Notes: a model not told the origin generated them from the sequence alone. A stretch of DNA of 64,000 nucleotides from JAIEPX01 sp963725255 (GCA_963725255.1 CAVRXV010000017.1:186001-250000), one strand, 5' to 3'. Shown: positions 26,896 through 36,318, numbered from the stretch's first letter. Made by a program: numbers and translations.

Positions 26896-27816
26896 ATGCG
26901 TAATTGGCTAAAAGTAATAGTGCCTGCGTTTGGTTTATTCTGTATTTCAGTCGCAGCACAAGCTTGGGACAAAGGAATTTACTTAACTCAATATACGTTG
27001 GAAAAACCCAGCAAACTAGATTATTTAATTCATGAAGCAAAAGCGACAGGAATCAATACCTTTGTCGTTGATCATGATTATTACAGCTCTCATTTTGCGC
27101 CTGCCGTTGCGAAAGTAAAAGCAGCCGGATTAAAGTTTGTTACCCGCGTTGTCGTATTTTCTGATGGGGGCAATTACGAGCAAATCCATTCCAAAGCACA
27201 TTGGGAAAAAAAGCTGGCTCTTGCTGATGAGGCAATAAAAGCTGGTGCTGATGCTATTCAATTAGATTATATTCGCTACAGCTCTAAATTACCGGCTGAT
27301 CCACAACACGCTAAAGACGTTTATCAAGTCATCAAATGGTTCAAAGAAAAAATACATGCCGAACATGTGCCCATGGAAATTGATATCTTTGGTGAGGTGA
27401 GTTACTACCCTTCTATGCATATCGGGCAAGATATAAAAATGTTTGCGGATAGCGTCGATGGTGTAAATCCCATGGTATACCCATCACACTACTGGCCCTA
27501 TCAAAAATATTCGGCCGAACCTTATATTACTGTCAATAAATCATTAAATTCTTTGGTAGGACAATTCCACAACGATGCGCCATTCAAAGTCCATGCTTTT
27601 ATAGAAGCCGCTAATTATCATTATCTCAAAAAGACCTCCAATGCAGATAAACAACGGTATTTACTGCAAGAAATTCGCGCGGTTGAAAATGCCAATGACG
27701 TTTCTGGTTGGTATGTGTGGAGTGCTAACAACGTGTATGAAAATCTATTCCAAGTTTTGAGAAACAACAAAACGCGCGATGCTGATTTTCATCACAAGGA
27801 AACAGCTCAGAAATAA
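26896..27816 (+). CDS. Putative glycoside hydrolase, DUF4015 family, secreted
   Basis: 306 residues with a signal peptide (about 1-23, ...FCISVAAQAWD). The mature protein looks like a TIM barrel of the DUF4015 putative glycosyl hydrolase family: KGIYLTQYTL at the first strand, INTFVVDHDYY, AGADAIQLDYIRYSS, MEIDIFGEVSYYPSMHIGQDI, VDGVNPMVYPSHYWP and VSGWYVWSANNVY. The acidic residues at the ends of the QLDYIRY and IDIFGE strands are the best candidates for catalysis. The substrate is not established for the family, although polysaccharide cleavage at the envelope is likely. AAGGAG precedes the ATG. The gene is followed by the REP/IS complex. Confidence 0.8.
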   Translation: MRNWLKVIVPAFGLFCISVAAQAWDKGIYLTQYTLEKPSKLDYLIHEAKATGINTFVVDHDYYSSHFAPAVAKVKAAGLKFVTRVVVFSDGGNYEQIHSKAHWEKKLALADEAIKAGADAIQLDYIRYSSKLPADPQHAKDVYQVIKWFKEKIHAEHVPMEIDIFGEVSYYPSMHIGQDIKMFADSVDGVNPMVYPSHYWPYQKYSAEPYITVNKSLNSLVGQFHNDAPFKVHAFIEAANYHYLKKTSNADKQRYLLQEIRAVENANDVSGWYVWSANNVYENLFQVLRNNKTRDADFHHKETAQK

Positions 27817-27903
27817 GAAGGAAGGGGTCAAGTTGAACCTCCCCCAAATTGACACACACTCTTAAACGGGGGCACTATGGTGCTCCATTATAGGAGTTTA
27901 GCT

Positions 27904-28194
27904 ATGAAGAACCCAACCTTAAGTCCTGAGTTTAAACGAGAGGCTGTTCGATTATTAGAGCAAAAGGATACAAACGCTGCTCAGTTAGCGCGTGAGCTAG
28001 GGGTAAAGCGTAATCAATTGTATAAATGGCAAAAAGAAATTCAAGCTAATGGTAAGAAGGCCTTTCCTGGCAAGGGGCAACATCACAAACCAATCGATGA
28101 AACAAAAGCTTTAAAAGCTAAAATAAGGCAACTTGAGCTGGAGAACGAAATCCTAAAAAAGGCAGCAGTGTACTTCACAGAGAATGCCGAGTGA
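27904..28194 (+). CDS. IS3-family transposase OrfA (helix-turn-helix)
   Basis: 96 residues from the ATG at 27904. A helix-turn-helix (SPEFKREAVRLLEQKDTNAAQLARELGVKRNQLYKWQKE) is followed by a leucine-zipper-like helix (KALKAKIRQLELENEILKKAAVYF). It binds the IS ends and, fused to OrfB by -1 frameshifting, gives the active transposase. An earlier in-frame start at 27877 is possible but has no ribosome site. Confidence 0.93.
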   Translation: MKNPTLSPEFKREAVRLLEQKDTNAAQLARELGVKRNQLYKWQKEIQANGKKAFPGKGQHHKPIDETKALKAKIRQLELENEILKKAAVYFTENAE

Positions 28195-29051
28195 AGTACA
28201 CATTTATTAAAACCAATCGAGAGATTTATCCCATCACTTTGCTTTGCAAAGTGATGATGGTATCACGTCGAGGATTTTATAATTGGTTGACTTGTCCGAA
28301 CTCAGCCAGGACAAAAGAAAATCAGCAACTCATTGAGAGAATACACCAAATTTTTAATCAGAATAGGCAGGTATATGGTGCTCCAAGAATTCATAAAACA
28401 TTGTTAGAGCTGGGATATAAATGCAGTTTGAATCGAGTGGCACGATTGATGCACATTGCAAAAATTGTCCCTAAAACGATCAAGAAATTTAGGATCACAA
28501 CAGATTCAAGGAAGAGCTTAAATCCAGCAAAAAACCTATTAGATCGTGAATTTTCACCTGGTATGATGAATCAAGTCTGGGCCTGTGATGTCACCTACAT
28601 ACCTACTCGAGAGGGTTGGTTGTTTTTGGCTGTGGTTTTAGATTTATTTTCACGAAAAGTTGTCGGGTGGTCAATGGGTGAGCGTTTAGAAAGCAAATTA
28701 GCTCAACAAGCTTTGAGGAACGCAGTTTGTCAAAGACAAATAGCTCAAGGGATGTTAATCCATTCGGATAGAGGGAAGGAGTATTATGCAAAAAATTATC
28801 AAGCGTTATTGAGATCCTATGGTATGGTATGCAGTATGAGTCGCAAAGGTGAATGTTATGATAATGCTGTGGTGGAGAGCTTTTTTCACAGTCTCAAAGT
28901 TGAGCTTGTTCATCATAATGATTACCATAAGCGAAGTGAGGCAAGAAGCTCTTTGTTTGAATACATTGAGCTATTTTATAATCGGCAACGAAAGCATTCT
29001 TATTTGAACTATCTATCTCCGATAGAGTTTGAGGAGCGCTGTGTTGCTTAA
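28191..29051 (+). CDS. IS3-family transposase OrfB (DDE integrase core)
   Basis: 286 residues in the -1 frame relative to orfA, overlapping its stop by 4 nt (GTGA). An N-terminal HTH_21-like segment (YGAPRIHKTLLELGYKCSLNRVARLM) precedes the rve core. The DDE triad appears as Asp in WACDVTYIPT, Asp in LIHSDRGKEYY and Glu in DNAVVESFFHSLK. The C-terminal YIELFYNRQRKHSYLNYLSPIEFE is normal. The product is mainly made as the OrfAB fusion; the GTG start may not be used. Confidence 0.94.
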   Translation: MKYTFIKTNREIYPITLLCKVMMVSRRGFYNWLTCPNSARTKENQQLIERIHQIFNQNRQVYGAPRIHKTLLELGYKCSLNRVARLMHIAKIVPKTIKKFRITTDSRKSLNPAKNLLDREFSPGMMNQVWACDVTYIPTREGWLFLAVVLDLFSRKVVGWSMGERLESKLAQQALRNAVCQRQIAQGMLIHSDRGKEYYAKNYQALLRSYGMVCSMSRKGECYDNAVVESFFHSLKVELVHHNDYHKRSEARSSLFEYIELFYNRQRKHSYLNYLSPIEFEERCVA

Positions 29052-29204
29052 CTTGAGTGTGTGTTTTATTGGGGTAAGATCAAGTCTGGACAAATAGACA
29101 AATCTAAGGCAAAGGGGTCAAGTCTGGACAAAAGACAAATAACTAGATATAGATATAGATTTGTCTTTTGTCCAGACTTGACCCCTTTGCCTTTAGCCTG
29201 CACA

Positions 29205-31067
29205 TTAACCTGCTCTAGATTGGACCGAGGTTAAATCACTGACCAATGAAGCAGTTTCCTCAAACTCTGCAACACATTCCTCTCCAGCATTATGAATGAA
29301 AAACGAGCCAGTAAATGCCGCTTTCAATAAACACAATCCAGTAATGGCTAATAACAAATTCGTTAGTATTATTTGAAAATACCCGTAATAAGCAAGTTTA
29401 TATTCAGCCTCACTCACAATAGCTTTACACTCTTTCTTCAATTTTTTCCAATTGATATCAGGAGATGAACTAGTAAGATACGGTTTACACGTTTCTGTTA
29501 ATCGAAGTGCTAACTCAATTGCGCCCTGAGCATCATCTCGATACTCAGATCTTCTCATCGAATCTGCTTTATCGAGCAAATCCAATAAATGTGCGTAAAC
29601 TTTTGCCTTCTTACATCTCACTACGTCTTTTGTTTGCTGGCATTGTTTTTGGTGGGCCTGTAATTCAAGATAGGTTAATTCTAAGCTGCACCATTTTTCA
29701 GAAAGATCACAATGAGAAATATGTTTCTTAGCGTTCTTGATAAGCGCAGTAGATTCTTTTTGAAATTTCACCCAATCGGCTGCCGAAACTTGAGCTTCAG
29801 GCAATAATAAAAGCTGTTCAAATCGACCTTTCAAATCGTTAATTAACACTAACAATTGACAAGCATCATCGTAATGCCATTTTTCTTCTAAATCTTGAAC
29901 TGAGTCTATCATGCTCATTAGCCGATCATAAACCTGTGCTTTTCTGAAACTCAGCGTTTTATTTTTGCACAGTAAATTGCCGCGTTTACAGTAGAGCTCA
30001 ATATAAAGTAGTTCCATCTTGAAAAAATCATTTGGAAGTTCGAAATCTTTAAGCTGTCGTTTTGCATCTGCAATAATTGTTTTGCATTCCGATTGTAGTG
30101 TAGACCAATCTGCCTGCGTAAATTCTGTAGAATGCTTTGAAAAATAAGCGTTGCATTTTTCATATAAGCTGTTGGCCAACTCGAATGTGATTTGTGAGGA
30201 TTGATCACTTCCACTAGATCTTAAACTGTGAGATTTTTCAATTAAATTCATCGCATGAGTGTAAACTCGAGCTTTTTTCTGAGAGATCGAATCTTTTATT
30301 TTGAGTAATACTTGTGTTTGTTTAAATAATCTAACGTATTCCTGCTGTTCAGCACTGTATCCAAATACAATTGGAATTTCATCAACACTTAAAGCTTCTT
30401 CTAGATCAACAGATCCATTATTTAAAATAACTTTCTTAACCAATTGAAAAATTTCATTAGATTGCAAGCTAGTTTGTAAATCTTTGTAAAAATCGATATC
30501 TTCCAATCTAACATTCTTCAATAGCTCAAATCGAGCGGCTAATGTTTCACTAAAATAGATTGTTACAAGCCGCTCATTAAGTGAGGCTGAAGCATTGGTG
30601 ACAGTACAAAACATCCATTCGTCTAATCGATTTTGACGACAAAAAAGAGACATTCCTCCGACAGTATCATTATCTGTCCAATACCCAGCCCTGATTAGAT
30701 ATTGTGATAACTGTTTGAGAGCACCAGTAGAATCCTCAATTATGTGTGGTTCGAATAAGGAGGCATCATTTATAGATAAGCCTATCAACAACCTTAATCC
30801 AGATTCATCACCTTGTGTGTATGCCGTTGTTGTTGACCAAGAGTCACAGATCTTGGCTTTTTGATTCCATGGCCCGATTAATGGAATTCGATAAATATCT
30901 TTTAAAACATTATTCCTAACTGTAGTTATATCTTCAGGCTTAATTAAGCTCAGAAAATGCGTTGCGCCCGCATAAGCGAGCAACTCGCAGACCTGCCGGT
31001 ACGAACCTGTCAGTTTCTTTGCTCTCATCTCAACCTCATAAATCGTCGCCCTACCCAATTTTGTCAT
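29205..31067 (-). CDS. Effector-like protein, 620 aa, with three internal repeats and C-terminal hydrophobic segment
   Basis: I know no family for it. The N-terminal ~240 residues are globular (LLAYAGATHFLSLIKPEDITTVRNN). A triplicated helical unit follows, starting at residues 264 (KKARVYTHAMNLI), 375 (RKAQVYDRLMSMI) and 486 (KKAKVYAHLLDLL). Each repeat carries a downstream [DS]DA/S..A.EL segment and an [AD]W..[LF]..EC/ES..[II]..A pattern, with a period of about 111. A single hydrophobic stretch (about 565-590) ends KAAFTGSFFIHN. The last 25 residues are acidic then small (EECVAEFEETASLVSD), like the E-block signals described for Dot/Icm substrates. Architecture and tail suggest a protein acting on host membranes; this is inference. 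Confidence 0.7.
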   Translation of the reverse strand: MTKLGRATIYEVEMRAKKLTGSYRQVCELLAYAGATHFLSLIKPEDITTVRNNVLKDIYRIPLIGPWNQKAKICDSWSTTTAYTQGDESGLRLLIGLSINDASLFEPHIIEDSTGALKQLSQYLIRAGYWTDNDTVGGMSLFCRQNRLDEWMFCTVTNASASLNERLVTIYFSETLAARFELLKNVRLEDIDFYKDLQTSLQSNEIFQLVKKVILNNGSVDLEEALSVDEIPIVFGYSAEQQEYVRLFKQTQVLLKIKDSISQKKARVYTHAMNLIEKSHSLRSSGSDQSSQITFELANSLYEKCNAYFSKHSTEFTQADWSTLQSECKTIIADAKRQLKDFELPNDFFKMELLYIELYCKRGNLLCKNKTLSFRKAQVYDRLMSMIDSVQDLEEKWHYDDACQLLVLINDLKGRFEQLLLLPEAQVSAADWVKFQKESTALIKNAKKHISHCDLSEKWCSLELTYLELQAHQKQCQQTKDVVRCKKAKVYAHLLDLLDKADSMRRSEYRDDAQGAIELALRLTETCKPYLTSSSPDINWKKLKKECKAIVSEAEYKLAYYGYFQIILTNLLLAITGLCLLKAAFTGSFFIHNAGEECVAEFEETASLVSDLTSVQSRAG

Positions 31068-31159
31068 ATAAATTAAGTGATATTGCTTCGTAGTCTAACA
31101 TAACTTATCAAAATCTTGAAGACTTTTTGTACCTCATGGTCGTCAAAACAAGTTTACGC

Positions 31160-31165
31160 TATACT
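31160..31165 (+). promoter_or_regulatory. Candidate -10 promoter element of the SRAP gene
   Basis: CGCTATACTT places TATACT 29 bp before the ATG of the SRAP gene. The same motif occurs before other genes of the window. No good -35 is seen. Confidence 0.4.
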
Positions 31166-31194
31166 TTTCAGTCATGCTAATCCAAGGATTATTT

Positions 31195-31857
31195 ATGTGT
31201 GGTCGATTTGCCGTCTATACAGACCCTCGAGAGCTCGCTGACTACTTCTCAGCAACCCTAACCTATGATATCGAACTTTCGTACAACATCGCCCCCACTC
31301 GCACTGTTCCGGTTCTTATTACACTCGATAACGAACGTATGATCGTTCCTATGCGCTGGGGACTTATCCCTTCGTGGTACAAAGAAGGCTCTAAATTAGC
31401 GATGCTCAATAATGCGCGCGGTGAAACTGTCGAAAGTAAACCTTCATTCAGACATTCATTTCGACACCAACGTTGCCTCATTTTAGCCGATGGATTTTAC
31501 GAATGGGATGCGGAGAAAACTCCCAAACAACCGTATTATATTCCTATGAAAAATCGTGAACCTTTCGGACTAACCAGTTTATGGGCCCGCTGGATTTCCA
31601 ACGAAAAAACCATTGATAGTTGCTGTATTATTACCATGCCAGCAAATTCCGTAGTCTCTCCTATCCACGACCGCATGCCATCAATAATACCCACTGATCT
31701 TATCGACACCTGGCTAGATAATAATTTTCAAGACGTCTCAAAACTTAAAAAAATGCTGGAAAATACGTCTGCCTGTGATCTACTAGCGCCTTATCCCGTC
31801 ACGACGCGTGTGAATAAAGCAAATTTTGATGATGCTCAGTGCATTCAGACTATTTAA
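31195..31857 (+). CDS. SRAP/HMCES-family abasic-site shielding protein (YedK-like)
   Basis: Family members crosslink to abasic sites in single-stranded DNA through a thiazolidine formed by Cys2. The start must be the ATG at 31195 (MCGRF), because Cys2 has to become N-terminal; a start 21 bp upstream would bury it. 220 residues. Conserved YNIAPTRTVPV, MRWGLIPSW, NNARGETV with the Asn, ADGFYEW with the Glu, and SPIHDRMPSI with the His are all present, so it looks active. Confidence 0.94.
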   Translation: MCGRFAVYTDPRELADYFSATLTYDIELSYNIAPTRTVPVLITLDNERMIVPMRWGLIPSWYKEGSKLAMLNNARGETVESKPSFRHSFRHQRCLILADGFYEWDAEKTPKQPYYIPMKNREPFGLTSLWARWISNEKTIDSCCIITMPANSVVSPIHDRMPSIIPTDLIDTWLDNNFQDVSKLKKMLENTSACDLLAPYPVTTRVNKANFDDAQCIQTI

Positions 31858-31944
31858 CTAAAATTCTCAAGACCCTTCTACACTGAATCAGAATTTAACA
31901 AGGACAGGTTAACCTACTTTTCAGCACTATTCTTATTCTCTAGA

Positions 31945-34900
31945 TTAGGCACTAACAGAGAGACTGATTGGTTTTAATTCATCCATTGTTCTTGTGACTC
32001 TATTCAGAGATTCTTCTACATAATTCTTCGCGAAGAAACCAAAATGTCCAGTTGTAATCTTATAACAAATAGGTTGTATACAGAGGCTGGCTAACGCAAC
32101 AATAATATTAAGCACAAATCTCCCAAAACTATATCCCAAATCACACAACACATTATCTCTACTATGTAAAACTGCAGTTAATCGAATTTGGAATTTTTCA
32201 AAAACTTTAGCCTGGTCAGGATCATTTTCTGGATGAGACAGCACAAATTGATCTACCGTTTTCTGCAGTCGTTTAGCTAAATTACCGACATTAGTTGAAT
32301 ATTTTGGAGAAAGCGTTTCTGAATACTCTTTCATTTCTTGAATTCTGCCATAGATGTAGTTAACTTTTCGTGCATACGTTCTATGAGAATCAGTACGTGA
32401 AGACAGTAAATTCTGTAAAATACCTTTAATTTCTCTCCTTCTCGCATTCTCATCAGGGAATACATCATAACTAGAGATCTTCTTATTTCCAATGGCATCC
32501 CATTGATCATCGTAATCCATTAAAGTGCATATCGTGCGGCTCATTACAGCTCTAAAATGAGTCCCTGGGAAACGGCTCATATTTTGACTAATGAAATTGA
32601 TCACATGGGAGCTATCCCCAGAAGCATTGAATTTATTCAACCCCACCTTTAAATTATTAATAAAAATTGATCGCTCAATTTTATCACCATCATAAAATAT
32701 ATCTTTAACGTAATACCGCTCAGAGCGCTTAACGATATATTGATCAAGGGAATTAAACAATGTCGCAGATAGAGAAATTCTTTTAGCAAGAGCTAGACCT
32801 TTACCTACTGGTTCCAAGTTCGCTTTAAACGATAGCAGTGCACTTTTCTTTTGCTTTATCTGCTCATTATAATCACCTTTTAAGTGAGCAGTATCTTCTT
32901 CCGTTTGTTCCAATTCACTACGCGTTTGAGTGATGGATTTTAAAAGCAAATCATGCCGTTCAAGTAAGTTATTAATTTTCGAGATTCTATCGAGTGACAT
33001 ATGATGGTCCACTGTTTTTTTATAACCACTCTCAGGTGTTTCATTTTCTTTTAGATCCAGTGGTATTGATAATTCCGTCAACTCAGCATGTATAGGACCA
33101 AATTTTTCTTCAAGATCATTTAACTTAGTTTCATAATCACGCAGTGTTGACTCAAACTTATATCGTATAATATCTGATATTCGAATACGTGTAGCGCCTA
33201 ATAAAGATAATACTACGCTCATGTATTGTTCATTATCCTGAGGGAACTTGGATCTCTGAATTACAGCTCCAAATTCTCTTGCCAACTCCTCAAGTCTATC
33301 CTGCTCCTCATCCAATTTCGGACATTTTCTGTATAGGCTCCAATTATTGATAAAATCTCCCTCATTATTGAATTCTTCTATCTTCGCAAAAAAATGTTTT
33401 ATTGAAATTTGGATGTCAACACACTGCTCAAGAATAGGTACACTATCCTCCATCTTGTCTTTATCAAGAGAAACCTCATCAATTCTATCCTGTAGAGATT
33501 TTTCATTACCTTTTAAATCAATATCGTTAATTAGATCTTTAATTTCAGAAAGTCGGGGTACCGCTGTTTTAATGTGATCCCCGTCTGCAATAACCTTTTG
33601 AAGCTCATCGATTTTCTTGCAGGCCATAGCAAACAAGAATGATCTTGTTTCATTTAATTCTTTTTCAGAGGGGTTGAAGCGGTAAATCTTCTCTTGTCGA
33701 TCTCGATAATCTTTGAGTTTTTCTATACTGCCATCAGCCATGTTGATTATGGATAAAAATTTATCAAAGCCACACGGCGCTTGGTCGTCATCAGATTTAA
33801 AACAGGGCAGATTATCAATCTCTTTAAATTTAATAAATTCTTTACTGACTTGCAAATATCTCTTCACAAATCCTAATTTATTTATCAGATCGACATAATA
33901 GTCTGGAAATGATTTATTATCAGAAATTTTGGTAAATAAAGTATTCAGAAAGCCCTTCTGTTCCTCTATCCACTGAAGTACGAAATCTTTATCATTCAAT
34001 AAACGATCAACTTCATCATCTTCTATTTTTTTATGTTTTGAAACATTACCTATAACTTCTCGCACTAACCCATTATAGTTTCTTGTATCAGAAAGTTGCC
34101 GCTCAAACTCTGCTACAACACAACCTAACCGCGTGATTTCACCTCTTCTCTCCAGCACTATCTGACGCATTTGTTCAGGATTAGAAGACCGCATTTTCTC
34201 TAAAAATTTTGCTTCAGAGTATGCTTTTTCAATTATTTTTTTCTTTTCATTAATACGAAATAATATCCCAGCTACAGCGTTATTGAATATTTCTAAGAAA
34301 CCCAGTACTTCTTCAGAAGTTCTTGATAAATCATTTTGAAGCTGATTATCTTTATCAAATTTCTTAAATGACGGATCAACTTCGGAAGACTTCTTTGCTC
34401 TTGTCAGTAGATTCTCCGCTAATTCTAGTAATGCAAGTATCGATCCATGTTCTTGTGTCACTTGACCTAAATCTAATTCTAATGACTGAAAATCTTTAGA
34501 TACAGCCCCTATCTCAACAGTAATACTCTTAATTGCAAACTCGAACTTTTCTTGTGCAAGTTTACATTCTTGCATATATCCCTGTAATTCTTGAGGGCAG
34601 TTTTGCCTCTTCGCTCTTTTGTATTGGCTTACTGCACCATTCAGAACGCGTTCTAGCGAAGATTTCAATCCGAGAAAATCATCATACTTACTTTTATTTT
34701 CTTCTAACCGCTGTTTAACATCAACCATACAGTGATCAAATAGTGGAATAATATAAGGAATCCCAACACCATCAATTCGTTTTAATAACTTAGCAGGAAC
34801 AAGCTCTTTATCGTGAATGGGTTCTTTTGTCACCGCACGGTAGACACTTCTGAAGAATTGACTAGGTAATTCCCTCATCTTTTCTAGTTTCTGAAATCCG

Positions 34901-36156
34901 GCAGTAAATTCTTCCAGTGCAGTGAGTGTTCTATCGATTTCTAAAATCTGCTCAAGCCCTTTCAATCTTTTGACTTTTGTTAAATAATTTTGATCAAAAT
35001 CTATTACCGGTAATATGCCTTGAACTTGACGAGTGCATTCTCTTAACAAGCTTTGACATAGCACGTCCTTATCTAATAATATTTGAACATTCTGATTAAG
35101 TATACATAGATGATAATATCCAACCATAACTGCTAATATGCCCGCTAGAGGAAGTTCGAAATGTTCTTCAAAGTGCGGTTCTACATCGAGCTCTTCAGTG
35201 TGTACATCATAGCGCGCCGTGTCGTCTTCATTGTTCTCTGCTTTAGTCGGGTTATCATCTTGATCAACGCTTTCAACTATTACTTCCTTTGGAGTATAAC
35301 CCTTAAACTGATAGCGGAACTTACTTTTACTATCTTTGGATTGATCAACATGTCCCAGCTTAAAACTTCGCCCAATAAGCGCACGAAGTGAAGGACCAAC
35401 TACATATCCATTATGTAAATCAACAGTCAGTGATTTAGGATTGAAAAATGAGAGCAACTGATCCAATTCTCTAGGAAAAGTATTATAGTGAATCAAAACA
35501 AGTTCGATCAATTCATAGGGCAATTTTAGGATTTCTTGAAAATTAATTAAATCGGGGATGCCTTTATCGACGGCACTAAAATCAGTCTTCAAAAGCTCTA
35601 ACATCTGTTGAATTTCTATTGGTACAGGAACTCTGTTCTGCGGAAGATTTGAGATTCTTTTTTTTATCTCTAGGAAATAAACTGATAGATCTACTCCGGG
35701 TATTTCGAGGGTTTTTGCAAAATAGGTATTCGTATTATCTTCGAGTATTTTTACTACGTTTGTGCTAATATCACCTTGCATCGAAACTGCTGTTTTAATC
35801 ACATTTTCTAACTGTACTTCCAGCTCTTTGCAAAACACATCTACGCGATTTTGTACAAGGTCCTTGTATCTATAATAGAGCAACGACCCGTCTTTAATAA
35901 TCCCCAACACTCCCAAAGCTCCTGGCTCGCCACCGCTACAAAAATTATATTCTATGGCACTATGAGCCCGAGACCAAATGTCCTGACAAGCCTCCATAAT
36001 TTTATGATAATACTTATATTCAACAGAAGAGTCTTCACGAAGAGGATGCCTTTGTTTTTGCTCTTCCATTTTATCGAGTAATGCAACCATCATGCGCCCC
36101 AGAGGGCTATCCACATACTTCGTATAAGTTGGCTTTTTTAAGGCTTTCGCTTTCAA
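31945..36156 (-). CDS. Giant coiled-coil hypothetical protein, 1,403 aa, effector-like
   Basis: A long Glu/Lys/Leu-rich protein with coiled-coil stretches over roughly residues 480-1,150. It has no signal peptide and no recognised enzyme motif. Two hydrophobic spots stand out: about 335-360 (ELPLAGILAVMVGYYHLCIL) and the C-terminal one (FGRFVLNIIVALASLCIQPI), followed by KITTGHFGFFAKN. This hydrophobic-then-TGHFxFF ending parallels the TGSFFIHN ending of the 620-residue protein 0.9 kb downstream on the same strand. Size and architecture recall large coiled-coil Dot/Icm effectors of Legionella, such as SdhA-like proteins, but I cannot show homology. An LPYELIELVL stretch near 215 vaguely resembles an F-box helix. 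Confidence 0.75.
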   Translation of the reverse strand: MKAKALKKPTYTKYVDSPLGRMMVALLDKMEEQKQRHPLREDSSVEYKYYHKIMEACQDIWSRAHSAIEYNFCSGGEPGALGVLGIIKDGSLLYYRYKDLVQNRVDVFCKELEVQLENVIKTAVSMQGDISTNVVKILEDNTNTYFAKTLEIPGVDLSVYFLEIKKRISNLPQNRVPVPIEIQQMLELLKTDFSAVDKGIPDLINFQEILKLPYELIELVLIHYNTFPRELDQLLSFFNPKSLTVDLHNGYVVGPSLRALIGRSFKLGHVDQSKDSKSKFRYQFKGYTPKEVIVESVDQDDNPTKAENNEDDTARYDVHTEELDVEPHFEEHFELPLAGILAVMVGYYHLCILNQNVQILLDKDVLCQSLLRECTRQVQGILPVIDFDQNYLTKVKRLKGLEQILEIDRTLTALEEFTAGFQKLEKMRELPSQFFRSVYRAVTKEPIHDKELVPAKLLKRIDGVGIPYIIPLFDHCMVDVKQRLEENKSKYDDFLGLKSSLERVLNGAVSQYKRAKRQNCPQELQGYMQECKLAQEKFEFAIKSITVEIGAVSKDFQSLELDLGQVTQEHGSILALLELAENLLTRAKKSSEVDPSFKKFDKDNQLQNDLSRTSEEVLGFLEIFNNAVAGILFRINEKKKIIEKAYSEAKFLEKMRSSNPEQMRQIVLERRGEITRLGCVVAEFERQLSDTRNYNGLVREVIGNVSKHKKIEDDEVDRLLNDKDFVLQWIEEQKGFLNTLFTKISDNKSFPDYYVDLINKLGFVKRYLQVSKEFIKFKEIDNLPCFKSDDDQAPCGFDKFLSIINMADGSIEKLKDYRDRQEKIYRFNPSEKELNETRSFLFAMACKKIDELQKVIADGDHIKTAVPRLSEIKDLINDIDLKGNEKSLQDRIDEVSLDKDKMEDSVPILEQCVDIQISIKHFFAKIEEFNNEGDFINNWSLYRKCPKLDEEQDRLEELAREFGAVIQRSKFPQDNEQYMSVVLSLLGATRIRISDIIRYKFESTLRDYETKLNDLEEKFGPIHAELTELSIPLDLKENETPESGYKKTVDHHMSLDRISKINNLLERHDLLLKSITQTRSELEQTEEDTAHLKGDYNEQIKQKKSALLSFKANLEPVGKGLALAKRISLSATLFNSLDQYIVKRSERYYVKDIFYDGDKIERSIFINNLKVGLNKFNASGDSSHVINFISQNMSRFPGTHFRAVMSRTICTLMDYDDQWDAIGNKKISSYDVFPDENARRREIKGILQNLLSSRTDSHRTYARKVNYIYGRIQEMKEYSETLSPKYSTNVGNLAKRLQKTVDQFVLSHPENDPDQAKVFEKFQIRLTAVLHSRDNVLCDLGYSFGRFVLNIIVALASLCIQPICYKITTGHFGFFAKNYVEESLNRVTRTMDELKPISLSVSA

Positions 36157-36318
36157 TGTAACGTACCCATTTTTGATAAAATATTAACAATTCTACCTTA
36201 GAAATCTTAACATTAACTTAAGGATTTCACAATTAGATCTGCCAGTTCAAAAAACACCCTCAAATAATTGCTAAAATTAAATAATTAAAGGCTATAAATT
36301 GCTATAAGCATGCGCCCT

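Larger units (their letters stand above)
27834..29082 (+). mobile_element. IS3-family insertion sequence, apparently intact (1,249 bp)
   Basis: The terminal inverted repeats align without gaps. The left end starts TGAACCTCCCCCAAATTGAC and the right end read inward starts TGATCTTACCCCAATAAAAC; both continue ACACACTC. The 3-bp sequence AGT flanks both ends (27831-27833, 29083-29085) as target duplication. orfA and orfB overlap, and a slippery A-AAA-AAG heptamer lies at 28155-28161 in the orfA frame. From there the -1 frame is open into orfB, as needed for the fused OrfAB transposase. Frames, ends and catalytic residues all look functional. The terminal sequence resembles the IS150-like group. 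Confidence 0.93.
27821..29193. repeat. REP/BIME-like element split by an IS3-family insertion
   Basis: The left part (GAAGGGGTCAAGT, 27821-27833) and right part (29083 on, AGTCTGGACAAATAG) rejoin into a GGGGTCAAGTCTGGAC head once the IS is removed. Then comes a complete inverted pair with perfect 35-bp arms (29106-29140 and 29159-29193, AAGGCAAAGGGGTCAAGTCT...). The solo-plus-paired design equals that at 10274-10376. It separates the DUF4015 gene from the convergent 620-residue orphan. Confidence 0.85.

Noticed and set aside
10274..29193. Possible CRISPR array from repeated GGGGTCA motifs
   Set aside because: The copies are isolated or in inverted pairs kilobases apart, not regularly spaced direct repeats, and no cas gene is present.
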